DNA of 64,000 nucleotides from AC-37 sp036389835 (GTDB lineage Bacteria; Actinomycetota; Thermoleophilia; Solirubrobacterales; Thermoleophilaceae). The DNA is taken from NCBI GenBank assembly GCA_036389835.1, contig DASVWC010000105.1, forward strand, positions 1 through 64,000, in the 5' to 3' direction. Both the position numbers and the translations under genes were made by a program. This document shows positions 24,851 to 32,430 of this stretch, piece by piece. The notes under the pieces were generated by a model, which was given only the letters and a program-made list of their open reading frames with translations, made no database searches and was not told the DNA's origin. Every line of letters begins with the position of its first letter. Positions within the stretch are counted from its first letter, which is position 1.

Positions 24851-25646
24851 CGTGCTTCGCGCTATCCGCGAGGCTCAGCTCGTGGACGAACAGGAGGCGG
24901 CCGCGCCAGTCGTAGGCGGTCGTCGACACACGACCGAGATCGCGGAATTGGAACGTTCGCAGACAGGTCGCCTCGACGCGGCGGACCGGGGCCCCAAGCC
25001 CCGCGCGGACGGCCTCGTGACTCGCCGCGTGCCGCACGACGAGCTCCTCCCGGCCGACGGCGGCGAAGCCGAGCGCCTCCGGCCAGAACCACTGATCCGC
25101 CACCTCGCAGTGATGCCGATGGACGCGGAACGACTCCTCGGTGGACGCCAGGGCGGTGCCCTCGCGCCGGAGGTCAGCCTGCATGCTCGGGACTCCGGAG
25201 CGCCGCGGAACGCGCTCGATCTCGTCGTCGCAGAAGCGCGCGAGGACTCCCTCCGGTAGCCGACGCGGCCTGCCGGACAACGCGGCATCGCCCGCGAGCT
25301 CGAGCGGGACGGACACGGCCCGCATCTCGACCGACACGCCGGCCGGGCCGGAGAGGGTCATCTCACACTCGAACTGCGAGCCCCGCCCGCGCACACGTCC
25401 GGTCACGTCGACGTGTGCTTCGTCGGCGGCCTCGAAGTCGAGCGGGGCCCGGTATTCGAGCTCCCAGGACCACACGACCAGCCCCGTCTGGTGCCCCCAT
25501 ATCAGCCGGCGATGACTGCAGACGTTCTCCTTCAACCAGCGAGCGGCCGCGTTGAAGCCGATCCTCCCGACCGCGATCGGCTGGAGCTGAAGCGGCGTGA
25601 AGAGACTGCTGTCGAGCGGTATCTCATACGTGCAGTGCCTCGGCAC
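24819..25646 (-). CDS. Hotdog-fold thioesterase-like protein
   Basis: About 275 residues from GTG 25646, just 2 bp after the sulfur-carrier gene stop. The N-terminal part (IPLDSSLFTPLQLQPIAVG, AARWLKEN, WSWELEYRAPLDFEDE-like pattern, DVTGRVRGRGSQFECEM) reads like a 4-hydroxybenzoyl-CoA thioesterase/acyl-ACP thioesterase hotdog; the C-terminal part may be a second, weaker hotdog. Likely roles are releasing or editing the acyl chain carried by the operon's ACP. No catalytic residue can be assigned with confidence. The frame is open further upstream, but there it would overlap the ubiquitin-like gene. Confidence 0.7.
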   Translation of the reverse strand: MPRHCTYEIPLDSSLFTPLQLQPIAVGRIGFNAAARWLKENVCSHRRLIWGHQTGLVVWSWELEYRAPLDFEAADEAHVDVTGRVRGRGSQFECEMTLSGPAGVSVEMRAVSVPLELAGDAALSGRPRRLPEGVLARFCDDEIERVPRRSGVPSMQADLRREGTALASTEESFRVHRHHCEVADQWFWPEALGFAAVGREELVVRHAASHEAVRAGLGAPVRRVEATCLRTFQFRDLGRVSTTAYDWRGRLLFVHELSLADSAKHDVHAVAIEHF

Positions 25647-25648
25647 CG

Positions 25649-25915
25649 CTAACCACCGGATACTGCAGTCACTATGTCGATGCGGTCGTCGTCGGCGCTC
25701 GGCCGGTCGAACTCCTCCGGAGGCAGCACCTCGCCGTTGAGCGCGATGAGGTGCGTGGGACGGACCGAGCCCGAACGGTCGAGCAGGACCTCGCGCATCT
25801 GCGGATAGCGCTCGGTGAGCTCGGTGAGCGCCGCGCGCACGGTCGGCACTCGAAGCTCGATGGTGCTCTCGTAGTTGGTGAACCGCAGCAATATGCCGCG
25901 GATCTTCACGACCAT
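25649..25915 (-). CDS. MoaD/ThiS-family ubiquitin-like sulfur-carrier protein
   Basis: 88 residues with a beta-grasp pattern (VKIRGILLRFTNYESTIEL, a helix TVRAALTELTERYP, HLIALNGEVL) and a C-terminal Ser-Gly-Gly after an IDIVTAV strand, as in MoaD, ThiS and CysO. Such proteins are activated at the terminal Gly as thiocarboxylates and donate sulfur, or act as protein modifiers. The ATG at 25915 has GGAAGAG upstream. It is the first gene of the leftward lipid operon, separated by 2 bp from the hotdog gene. No E1-like activator, JAMM protease or cysteine desulfurase is visible here. In natural-product clusters such carriers usually mean a sulfur atom in the product. Confidence 0.85.
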   Translation of the reverse strand: MVVKIRGILLRFTNYESTIELRVPTVRAALTELTERYPQMREVLLDRSGSVRPTHLIALNGEVLPPEEFDRPSADDDRIDIVTAVSGG

Positions 25916-26236
25916 GTCCCGCTCTTCCCATGCGGCCGGGGTTCGCCGCGAGGACCATACCCGGCCTCCATTCGCGTCTGCTCCGCCTCGATTCGCATCC
26001 GTCAGGCACGCCGTGCTTCTCGCGGTGAGCGTCTCACTGCGCGTGAGTCTCATCAGACGCCTGCCGGGGTTCAAGCCCCCGGTTGGGGGGTGTCAGCCCC
26101 GCCGCAAGGAGGGTGCACGGCCGCGCGGCGACGCGTGTAACGGATCTCCCCGAACGAGCGGAATATGGATGGAGGCGGGACCCGCCCGCCCAGCAGCCGG
26201 GAGGGGCCCAGAGGTAGGTGAGAGAGTCAGAGTCCG
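25916..26236. other. Intergenic region upstream of the lipid operon
   Basis: About 320 bp between the start of the sulfur-carrier gene and the SbcC terminator, presumably carrying the lipid-operon promoter. I see no clear -35/-10 pair and no gene. A T-arm look-alike near 26062-26080 is not part of a tRNA. Confidence 0.5.
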
Positions 26237-26270
26237 GGAGGCCCGCCAGCGCACCGACTGGCGGGCCTCC
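26237..26270 (-). terminator. Strong hairpin terminator downstream of sbcC
   Basis: GGAGGCCCGCCAG (26237-26249) pairs perfectly over 13 bp with CTGGCGGGCCTCC (26258-26270) across an 8-nt loop. It lies 6 bp beyond the sbcC stop. There is no U-tract, but the stem is the strongest in the window. Confidence 0.8.
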
Positions 26271-26276
26271 TAGCTC

Positions 26277-28904
26277 CTAGGCGAGTAGCTCGGCGGTACA
26301 GATCCTTCCGCGCCGCTGGACCTGGATCTGGATGTCGCAAGCGTCCGCGACGTCGTCGAAGTGCGACACGATGAACACCTGGCTGAACACCTTGTTCAGC
26401 TCGCGGAAGTGCTCCAGCAGAGCCCGCCGGCGATCGAGGTCCTGACTGCCGAAGACCTCGTCCAAGATGATGAGGCCGGGCGCGACGGTCCGCTGGTCGG
26501 CGAACGTGCGGGACAGGGCGAGGCGCAGGCACAGATTCGCCAGATCCTGCTCACCGCCGGAGAACCGCTTGAGCGGCCGGGGCTGCCCGTCGTCGAAGAT
26601 CTCCAGGGCGCCGCTCTCGTCCAGCAGCACGTCCGTGTAGCGATTCGCCGTGAGGCGGGCCAGGAACTCGGCGGTGTCCTTCTCCAGCGTCGGCACGGCG
26701 TCGCGCTGGACCCGCGCGGTGTATTCCGCCAGACCCTTGGCGGTCGCCTCGGCGTAGCGGTGCTCTCGCTTTGCAGCCCGCACCCTGCGCCTGTCGGACT
26801 GAGCTCGCTTCACGGCGGCCTCCGCGGCCTGCACCTCCTGGTTCTCCGACGTCGCCCGCTGCTCGGCCTTGCGTAGCTCGTCCTCGGCCTCGGAGATCTG
26901 CTCGTCCAACTCCTTGACCCGCTGCTGGACGTCCTCCAGCCGCTCTTCGTCACTCTCGTGAGCTTCCAGGCGGGCGCTGGCCGCGCTCAGCTTCTCGCCG
27001 GCCTTCAGCATCGCCTTCTCACACGCCGAGCGCCGGCGCCGCGCCAGCTCCCGGCCCTCGGCCTCCTGGCGCAGCTCGGCGCTGCGCTGCGCTGCCTGCG
27101 TAGCGTCGTGGTGATCGCGGACCGCTTGCTGGTGGGCATCCCGGTCGTAGTCCTCGACCCGCATGTCATCCAGCTGCTTGCTCAGCAGGTCCTCTTCCAA
27201 GCTGAGCTGGCCCAGCCGATCGACGACCACCTGGCGCGCGTCCTCCTGCTGAACCACCTGACGAAGCTGCCCCTCTTGGGCGGCCAGCTCGTTCGTGAGC
27301 CGCTCGAGCTCGGCGCGGAGCCCTCGGTGATGCTGCTCGGCTTCCGACAGCCGTCGCTCGGCTTCGACCACGTCCGCCGACGTATCGGGGTCCAGCACCG
27401 GCAGGCTGGCTCGCTCTCCCTCCAGGCGCTGGAGCTCGTGCAGGCGGGCCACGAGCCGCGCATGTGACCTGCGCGCCGCCTTCGCGGCTCGCTCGAGGGC
27501 GGCCTCCCGCTCCTCCAACTGGCCGATGGCGGCCTCGAATCCGGCCAGGATGTCCTGGAAGCTCTCGCCGTACAGACGCCGGCAGCGAGGGCACTCCGCA
27601 CTGGGGCCGTCGCGCTCCACCTCGTCGCGATGGGCGCGCTCGTCCTCCAGGCGGCGCTTGATCTCCGCCCGCTCGCCTTCCACCTCGGCTTGGGCGTTTC
27701 GAGCCCCTTCTTCCTGCTGCTGCACCGCGGGCAGCTTCGCCAGCTTCCGGTCGAGCTGCTCGAGGCGTGTCCGCACCTGCTGGTGGCGCCTCGCCTCGTC
27801 GAGCTGCTGGGTGAGAGCCGCCACCCGCTCCGTGCTCTCGAGCAGCTCTTGCGTGAGCACGTCGCGCCGCGCGCGCGACTGCTCGGCCGAGGCCCGCAGC
27901 CGCTCGGCCGACGTCTTGGGCTCGGGAAGGCCCGCCAGCTCGTCGATCAGGGCGGCGCGCTTGCGCTGGACGTCCGCCCGCGCTTCCCGCACGCTGAGGT
28001 ACTGCTCGTGAGCCTGCTCGCGCAGCTCGAATTCACTGACCCGGGCCCGCAGCTCGGCAACACGACCGGCCACCGGCGCGAGCCGCTCGATCTCGGCGAC
28101 GGCCCGGTCGGCCGCCTGCAGAGCTTGCTCGGCAGCCTGATGCTGCTGTGTGGCCGCCTCGTGCTCCCGTGCGGCCAGGCGCTGCGCGGACCGCGCCTGC
28201 TCGGCCTGCGTGGCCCGATCCTGGGCCTCCTTCAATTGCTCCCAAGCATCTCCGCGCTGGGCCCGCAACTCGTCGCGCCGCTGCTTCGCGGCCTTCACCA
28301 GCGGGGCGTTCTGCTTGGCCTGCTCACGCCGCTCCGAGAGGATCCGCTTGGCCTCCTCGACGCTGGCGGCCTCCTCTTGCAGGGTCTGCACCACGACCAG
28401 CTGCTGCTTGGCCTGCTCCTGGGCGAGCTCGGTGGCTCGCCGGAGCTGGGTCAGGCCGAGCAGCCGCTCGATCGCCGGGCGGCGGGAGCGCGCGGCAGCG
28501 AAGGATTGGATCTCCTTCTGGCGCGCGTAGAAGGTCGAGTCGAACTGGTGCCGCGAGAGCCCGAGCAGGCGGCTCACCTCGGCGGTGGTCCTCTCGCGGC
28601 CGTTCGCTTCCGGTCGGCCGTCGACCGTCAGCCGAGCGTCGTCCTCGGTGCGTTCCACCTCCACCTTGTGGGCGTCGAAGTCGAGCTCCACGTATACGCG
28701 CAGACGCTCGTCGGCACCCGCGCCGTCGCGGCGCGCGGGCAGGCCGTGGCGCTGTCCATACAGCGCGAAGTAGATGGCTTCGAACAGGGTGCTCTTGCCG
28801 ACCCCGTTGCGACCGCGAACGCCGATCAACCCCATGCCGTCGAGCTCCAGGTTCACGGCGGCGAAGCAACGGAAGTTCTCGAGCTGCAGCGTCTTCAGCC
28901 GCAT
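26277..28904 (-). CDS. sbcC: SbcC-like SMC-type exonuclease subunit
   Basis: 875 residues. N-terminal ATPase half with Walker A GRNGVGKST and the start MRLKTLQLENFRCF; two long coiled-coil arms rich in Glu, Arg, Ala and Gln; a central zinc hook CPRC (in SAECPRCRRLYG); C-terminal half with signature FSGGEQDLANLCLRLALSR, Walker B LIILDEVFGSQD and a VSHFDD switch. SbcC pairs with SbcD (bacterial Mre11-Rad50 counterpart) to cut hairpins and double-strand ends. It starts 2 bp after sbcD. A longer upstream frame exists but overlaps sbcD. It is the last gene of the leftward SOS-box operon and is followed by a hairpin terminator. Confidence 0.96.
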   Translation of the reverse strand: MRLKTLQLENFRCFAAVNLELDGMGLIGVRGRNGVGKSTLFEAIYFALYGQRHGLPARRDGAGADERLRVYVELDFDAHKVEVERTEDDARLTVDGRPEANGRERTTAEVSRLLGLSRHQFDSTFYARQKEIQSFAAARSRRPAIERLLGLTQLRRATELAQEQAKQQLVVVQTLQEEAASVEEAKRILSERREQAKQNAPLVKAAKQRRDELRAQRGDAWEQLKEAQDRATQAEQARSAQRLAAREHEAATQQHQAAEQALQAADRAVAEIERLAPVAGRVAELRARVSEFELREQAHEQYLSVREARADVQRKRAALIDELAGLPEPKTSAERLRASAEQSRARRDVLTQELLESTERVAALTQQLDEARRHQQVRTRLEQLDRKLAKLPAVQQQEEGARNAQAEVEGERAEIKRRLEDERAHRDEVERDGPSAECPRCRRLYGESFQDILAGFEAAIGQLEEREAALERAAKAARRSHARLVARLHELQRLEGERASLPVLDPDTSADVVEAERRLSEAEQHHRGLRAELERLTNELAAQEGQLRQVVQQEDARQVVVDRLGQLSLEEDLLSKQLDDMRVEDYDRDAHQQAVRDHHDATQAAQRSAELRQEAEGRELARRRRSACEKAMLKAGEKLSAASARLEAHESDEERLEDVQQRVKELDEQISEAEDELRKAEQRATSENQEVQAAEAAVKRAQSDRRRVRAAKREHRYAEATAKGLAEYTARVQRDAVPTLEKDTAEFLARLTANRYTDVLLDESGALEIFDDGQPRPLKRFSGGEQDLANLCLRLALSRTFADQRTVAPGLIILDEVFGSQDLDRRRALLEHFRELNKVFSQVFIVSHFDDVADACDIQIQVQRRGRICTAELLA

Positions 28905-28906
28905 GC

Positions 28907-30019
28907 CTATGCCTCGGCCAGCTCCTCGGCGGCCTGGGCCAGGAATCCCTGCGCGCGCTCGACGACCACATCGGGGTCCAGCCCCTTGGCCACCCGGCTG
29001 CGCAGGAAGTCGTCCACCTGGAGGCTGGCGGCCACCGGGCCGGCCGCCACGGTGGCGAACTCCGCCTGGAGCTCGGCATGCAGGGCCGGCTCGGTCAGCT
29101 CGGTCCACGCGTCACGGTCGAGCGCCCGCCATGTGCTCTGGTCGACCCCCACCACCGGCACCCGGACCATGGCGTCCCTCAGCTCGTACTTGCTCAGCGC
29201 CGCCTCCAGCAGCGGCAGCAGGTCGTCGCAACCGCTGGCATCCACCGGATCCAGCTGGATGGAGGGGCGCGGCTCCACCTCCACCAGCCGCAGGAAGCCC
29301 TTCCGCCCGGCGGCGGACAGGTCGACCTCCACCCAGCCCTTCTTGCGGGCGGTGTCCTGGAACGTCAGTCGCTCCAGCGACCCCGCGTAGCAAGCGTTGG
29401 CGACGGGGCGGTCATGGCTGTGCAGATGACCCAGCGCCATGTAGTCGAACTCGGCTCCCTCCTCCAGGATCTCCGGCTCGAGCTCCACCGCGGCCGTTTC
29501 GCGATCCCCGGCGCCGGCGAGCCCTTCGGTGCCCACGTGCAGGACCAGGACGTTGAACGTGGCCTTGGGGTCGGGCCGGGAGGCCTTGATCTGATCGCGC
29601 AAGGTGTCCGGGCGGTGATCGTGAGGCACTCCGGTCACCGCCAGTTCGCCGACCCGGGCCTTCCCGGGCTCGCCCCAGATGGTCTGCACGCCAAACCGCT
29701 CCAGCAACCCGAATACGTGCGCTGCCCCCGCGCTGCGAGGAGTCGAGTGGTTACCGGGAATGGCGATCGCCGGGATGCCGGCCTCCCTGAGGCGGGCGAA
29801 GCCGTCGAGCGCCACCTCCAGCGCCCGGGTCGGAGGATGGGAGGCCTCGAAGAGGTCACCGGCGTGGATCACCGCCTCGACCTCCCGCTCGATCATCTGG
29901 TCGATGGCTTGGTCGAAGACGCGATAGACGTCGCTCTCGCGCTGGTTGCGCCCGTCCTCGTCCAGATAGCTCCACCGCTGGAAGCCGAGATGGGTGTCCG
30001 CCATGTGTGCGATGCGCAT
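28907..30019 (-). CDS. sbcD: SbcD-like metallophosphoesterase nuclease subunit
   Basis: 370 residues with the full metallophosphatase set in order: HMADTHLG, HAGDLFE, IPGNHS, LHVGTEG and ALGHLHSHD, coordinating two metals (Mn in the family). It is the nuclease partner of the SbcC ATPase encoded immediately downstream. The ATG at 30019 overlaps the stop of the ImmA/IrrE-type gene (ATGA); an in-frame ATG 12 bp upstream is less likely. Length is normal for the family. As part of the operon behind the SOS box at 32416-32429 it would be induced by DNA damage. Confidence 0.96.
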   Translation of the reverse strand: MRIAHMADTHLGFQRWSYLDEDGRNQRESDVYRVFDQAIDQMIEREVEAVIHAGDLFEASHPPTRALEVALDGFARLREAGIPAIAIPGNHSTPRSAGAAHVFGLLERFGVQTIWGEPGKARVGELAVTGVPHDHRPDTLRDQIKASRPDPKATFNVLVLHVGTEGLAGAGDRETAAVELEPEILEEGAEFDYMALGHLHSHDRPVANACYAGSLERLTFQDTARKKGWVEVDLSAAGRKGFLRLVEVEPRPSIQLDPVDASGCDDLLPLLEAALSKYELRDAMVRVPVVGVDQSTWRALDRDAWTELTEPALHAELQAEFATVAAGPVAASLQVDDFLRSRVAKGLDPDVVVERAQGFLAQAAEELAEA

Positions 30020-30576
30020 CAGCGCATCCACTCTGGCAGCAGATCCAGCGTCAGCAGCCGCAGCCGCATGGCCGGCACCGACACGTCGAAGCGCTTGGCC
30101 AGGAGCGGGATGTTCATGCGCAGCTTCTCCGCCGTCTCGCCCAGCAGCTGCTCGGGCATCAGCAGGGCGGCCGCGAACTCGTTGGCCTCGCCCTCCTTGC
30201 TGCGGGTGCTCCTCAGATCCTCCCCCCGGCAGAAGCGCTCGAAGCGCTCACCCAGGCTGTGGGTTGCGTGCAGGTACCAGTGGCCCAGCTCGTGCGCGAC
30301 GGTGAAGCGACGCCGGCCCGGCGACCTTCGCGCCTCAGCCGCGTCGACGAAGATGGTGTTGGCGGGCTCGCACAGCAGGACGCCCGACAACCTGCGGCCG
30401 GCAGGCGCGCCGGCGATCCGCGACAGGTCCTCCACCTCGCGCACGAGCAGGCGCGCGAGCGAATCGGCGATCTCCTCGACCGGCACCGGAAGCCCGCCGT
30501 CGTAGCCATAGCTGGCTTCGAAGTCTGCGAGCACCTCGCGTGCTCGATGTGACGGCTCAGACGCCGCGACCCCCAT
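30019..30576 (-). CDS. ImmA/IrrE-family metallopeptidase
   Basis: 185 residues with a gluzincin zinc site HELGHWYLH and a downstream acidic helix EGEANEFAAALLMP, the IrrE/ImmA pattern. A predicted N-terminal segment covers VLADFEASYG...VPVEEIADSL. Known members cleave partner repressors: ImmA cleaves ICEBs1 ImmR, and Deinococcus IrrE/PprI cleaves DdrO after radiation. No Xre-type partner is encoded next to it. Its location between an unknown gene and sbcD, in an operon with an SOS box, suggests a DNA-damage function. The start ATG at 30576 lies 20 bp inside the previous gene and lacks a clear ribosome site. Confidence 0.88.
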   Translation of the reverse strand: MGVAASEPSHRAREVLADFEASYGYDGGLPVPVEEIADSLARLLVREVEDLSRIAGAPAGRRLSGVLLCEPANTIFVDAAEARRSPGRRRFTVAHELGHWYLHATHSLGERFERFCRGEDLRSTRSKEGEANEFAAALLMPEQLLGETAEKLRMNIPLLAKRFDVSVPAMRLRLLTLDLLPEWMR

Positions 30577-31192
30577 AGAACAGGAGGAATACCCGGCGCA
30601 GATCCTCCTCCACCGGCGGCTGCGGCTGGTCCTGGTCCTCCACCGCGGCCAGTTCACCACCTCCCCGTCCGAACGCCCGGGCTGCCCGCAGCGCGTGCGG
30701 CGGGCCGAGTGGGCGCCGAGCCGCGTCGACCTCCTCGTCCGCCAGCTTGAAGACCTGGCCCAGCGCCGCGATCAGCCTGGGATGCAGGCCCGGGCCCGGG
30801 ACCCGGCCCGACTCGAGGCGGTGATAGAGCTCGGCCAGGAAGTCCCGCGCCCTGTCGGGCAGCTCGAGCGCGCGCTGCAGCCCGGCCACGACGTCACCGC
30901 GCCTCATTCCGCGCGTGCGACTCAGCTCCACCAGCATCCCCGGCAGCACGCCGGCCTGACCCGACTCCTCGGCCGCCACGCGGTCTACCGCAGCCAGGGT
31001 GCGCTCGAACAGCTCGGCGTTGGCGTATGGGTCAGCCGGCTCCTCGCGCGAGGCGAAGTAGGAGGCCAGGAGATCGGCGAGCTGCCGGCGCTCGCTCGCC
31101 GGCACACGATCCAGGTAGCGCTCCACCGGCTGCTCGCGACCGTCGCGAAGGTCCTCCAGCGCATCCAGGAACACCTGCTCGGCTGCGCTCAT
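30557..31192 (-). CDS. Unknown protein in the repair operon (211 aa)
   Basis: 211 residues, mostly helical and charged, without a family I recognise. The N-terminal part (EQVFLDALEDLRDGREQPVERYLDRVPASERRQLADLL) resembles the short helical region seen in some actinobacterial sigma-factor-associated proteins. The middle (GMLVELSRTRGMRRGDVVAGLQRAL then FLAELYHRLESGRVPG) looks HTH-like: two short helices around RGMRRGDVV, as in Xre-type domains. If so, it could be the DNA-binding partner of the adjacent ImmA/IrrE peptidase. The ATG overlaps the upstream stop (ATGA), so the gene is firmly part of the operon. Confidence 0.75.
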   Translation of the reverse strand: MSAAEQVFLDALEDLRDGREQPVERYLDRVPASERRQLADLLASYFASREEPADPYANAELFERTLAAVDRVAAEESGQAGVLPGMLVELSRTRGMRRGDVVAGLQRALELPDRARDFLAELYHRLESGRVPGPGLHPRLIAALGQVFKLADEEVDAARRPLGPPHALRAARAFGRGGGELAAVEDQDQPQPPVEEDLRRVFLLFYGGRGV

Positions 31193-31614
31193 CGGCCGCG
31201 CTCCGGGTCGACGAGGTGCAGGCGGGGCCGCGGCGGCGGGGCGAAGCGCGACCGCGCCGGGGCGCGGCGGCGATCCGGGTCGGCCACCACCTCGCGGGCC
31301 AACTGGTGGGCCACCGCACGAACGTCCCTGACGCCGACGTCCACACGCAGGCGCGACATGAGCCGCTGCGCCGCCTCGTCGAAGGCGTTCCTGACGTCCC
31401 TCTCGGTGAAGCCCGCCGCAGCACCCTCGCGCCGCACGGTCTCGTCGATGACGGCGGCCGCGCGCAGGACCAGCTGGCGCAGCAACGGCTCGCGGGCATC
31501 CGGGTCGTGCAGCACGGCATGACGCCACATGGCCTCGACCTCGAAGTCGGGGAGAGCGCCGTACTCGGCGTCGAAATCATGCAGAAGCTTGGTCATGAAC
31601 CGATACCGCTCCAT
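31189..31614 (-). CDS. Unknown protein in the repair operon (141 aa)
   Basis: 141 residues (135 from the second Met). Helical and acidic in the first two thirds (KLLHDFDAEYGALPDFEVEAMWRHAVLHDPDAREPLLRQLV... style), with a basic, Pro-rich tail APARSRFAPPPRPRLHL. No known domain. It lies 12 bp after the sigma-like gene and its stop overlaps the next ATG. Function is unknown; genetic linkage suggests it works with the sigma-like factor or the peptidase. Confidence 0.7.
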   Translation of the reverse strand: MERYRFMTKLLHDFDAEYGALPDFEVEAMWRHAVLHDPDAREPLLRQLVLRAAAVIDETVRREGAAAGFTERDVRNAFDEAAQRLMSRLRVDVGVRDVRAVAHQLAREVVADPDRRRAPARSRFAPPPRPRLHLVDPERGR

Positions 31615-31626
31615 GCGCCCATGTGA

Positions 31627-32412
31627 TTACACACCCTCGTCCTCGTCCCACGCCGCGCGCAGGCGCGCCAGCGCGCGGTGCTTCCGGACGCTCAGCGTCC
31701 CAGGCCTGATGCCGAGATGGGTCGCCGCCTGCGTGCGACCCAGCTCGTGTTCGAACAACAGCTCGAGCAGCTGCTGATCGTCGGGCGAGAGCTTGACGAG
31801 GGCGCGGCGCAGGCGAGCCGCGTCGTGCTCGGGGCTGCCGCCAGCCTCGTCGAGGAGGGGGTGGGAGGGCTCCTCGACCCCGGAATCCCTCGCGAAGACC
31901 TCACCGACCGCCGTCTCGTGCTCGCCTCGGCGGGCCAGCAGGCGCCGCTCGCCGGCCAGCTCGTTGCGCACCATGCTCCACACCACACTGCGCCACGGGG
32001 AGTCGAACCGCTGCTTGCGCCGCAGCAGGCGCAGCAGGCGCAGCTCGACCGAGCTGACGACCGCGTCGGCCACGTGCCGGCCCGCCTTCAACACCAGCCA
32101 TGGCTCGTAGTACCGCCGCCAGCCGACGATCAGCTCCGCGATGAGCTGGTTGACCTCGGGGGAGAGGGGGCCGGACGCGATGGTCCGTTCCAGCTCGCGG
32201 AGCCGGCGGGAATCCTGGTGGTCGTGTGCCGAGTGCTCGTCGGAGGCCAATAGCGCCGATCGGTCGAGGGAGATGCAGAGTCGCCCTGATACCGCACGCC
32301 GCGCCGCGCGGATTACACCCTCGCTGTAATCCGCCGCGGCGAGCAAGCGGGGTTGTCGTGTGACACCACCATGGAGGATGCCCACCCCCTGCGAGCGGGA
32401 GCGGCCTGACAT
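31627..32412 (-). CDS. Sigma-70-like factor, first gene of the SOS-box operon
   Basis: 261 residues from ATG 32412, which sits 4 bp from the SOS box and would be translated from a nearly leaderless transcript; later GTG starts are possible. The middle (YYEPWLVLKAGRHVADAVVS...SPWRSVVWSMVRNELAGERR) resembles sigma region 2. The C-terminal part (LVKLSPDDQQLLELLFEHELGRTQAATHLG, then VRKHRALARLRAAW) is a clear region 4 HTH. ECF-type factors have this size and layout. The first ~60 residues span the 32308-32334 inverted repeat and are less convincing. It could redirect RNA polymerase during DNA damage or autoregulate the operon. Confidence 0.78.
   Translation of the reverse strand: MSGRSRSQGVGILHGGVTRQPRLLAAADYSEGVIRAARRAVSGRLCISLDRSALLASDEHSAHDHQDSRRLRELERTIASGPLSPEVNQLIAELIVGWRRYYEPWLVLKAGRHVADAVVSSVELRLLRLLRRKQRFDSPWRSVVWSMVRNELAGERRLLARRGEHETAVGEVFARDSGVEEPSHPLLDEAGGSPEHDAARLRRALVKLSPDDQQLLELLFEHELGRTQAATHLGIRPGTLSVRKHRALARLRAAWDEDEGV
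32308..32334. repeat. Perfect inverted repeat, possible operator or hairpin
   Basis: GCGGATTACA and TGTAATCCGC are exactly complementary over 10 bp around the 7-nt loop CCCTCGC. It lies about 80-105 bp downstream of the SOS box in the transcribed direction of the repair operon, inside the proposed N-terminal codons of the sigma-like gene. It could be a second operator or an RNA hairpin in the leader. Confidence 0.5.
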
Positions 32413-32415
32413 ATG

Positions 32416-32429
32416 CGAACATATGTTCG
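32416..32429. promoter_or_regulatory. LexA-type SOS box
   Basis: CGAACATATGTTCG is a perfect palindrome matching the Gram-positive/actinobacterial LexA site CGAAC-N4-GTTCG in every fixed position. It lies between the divergent starts of the repair operon (32412, leftward) and the LuxR-type regulator (32431, rightward), so it could control both. Confidence 0.85.
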
Positions 32430-32430
32430 T

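Noticed and set aside
26062..26080. T-arm-like CGGGG-TTCAAGC-CCCCG that might belong to a tRNA
   Set aside because: No matching acceptor strand, D-arm or anticodon arm upstream; only an isolated hairpin.
31625..31640. Resemblance of GATTACACACCCTCG near the sigma-like gene stop to the 32308-32334 repeat
   Set aside because: It covers the final codons and stop, has no inverted partner, and is explained by the acidic C-terminal codons.
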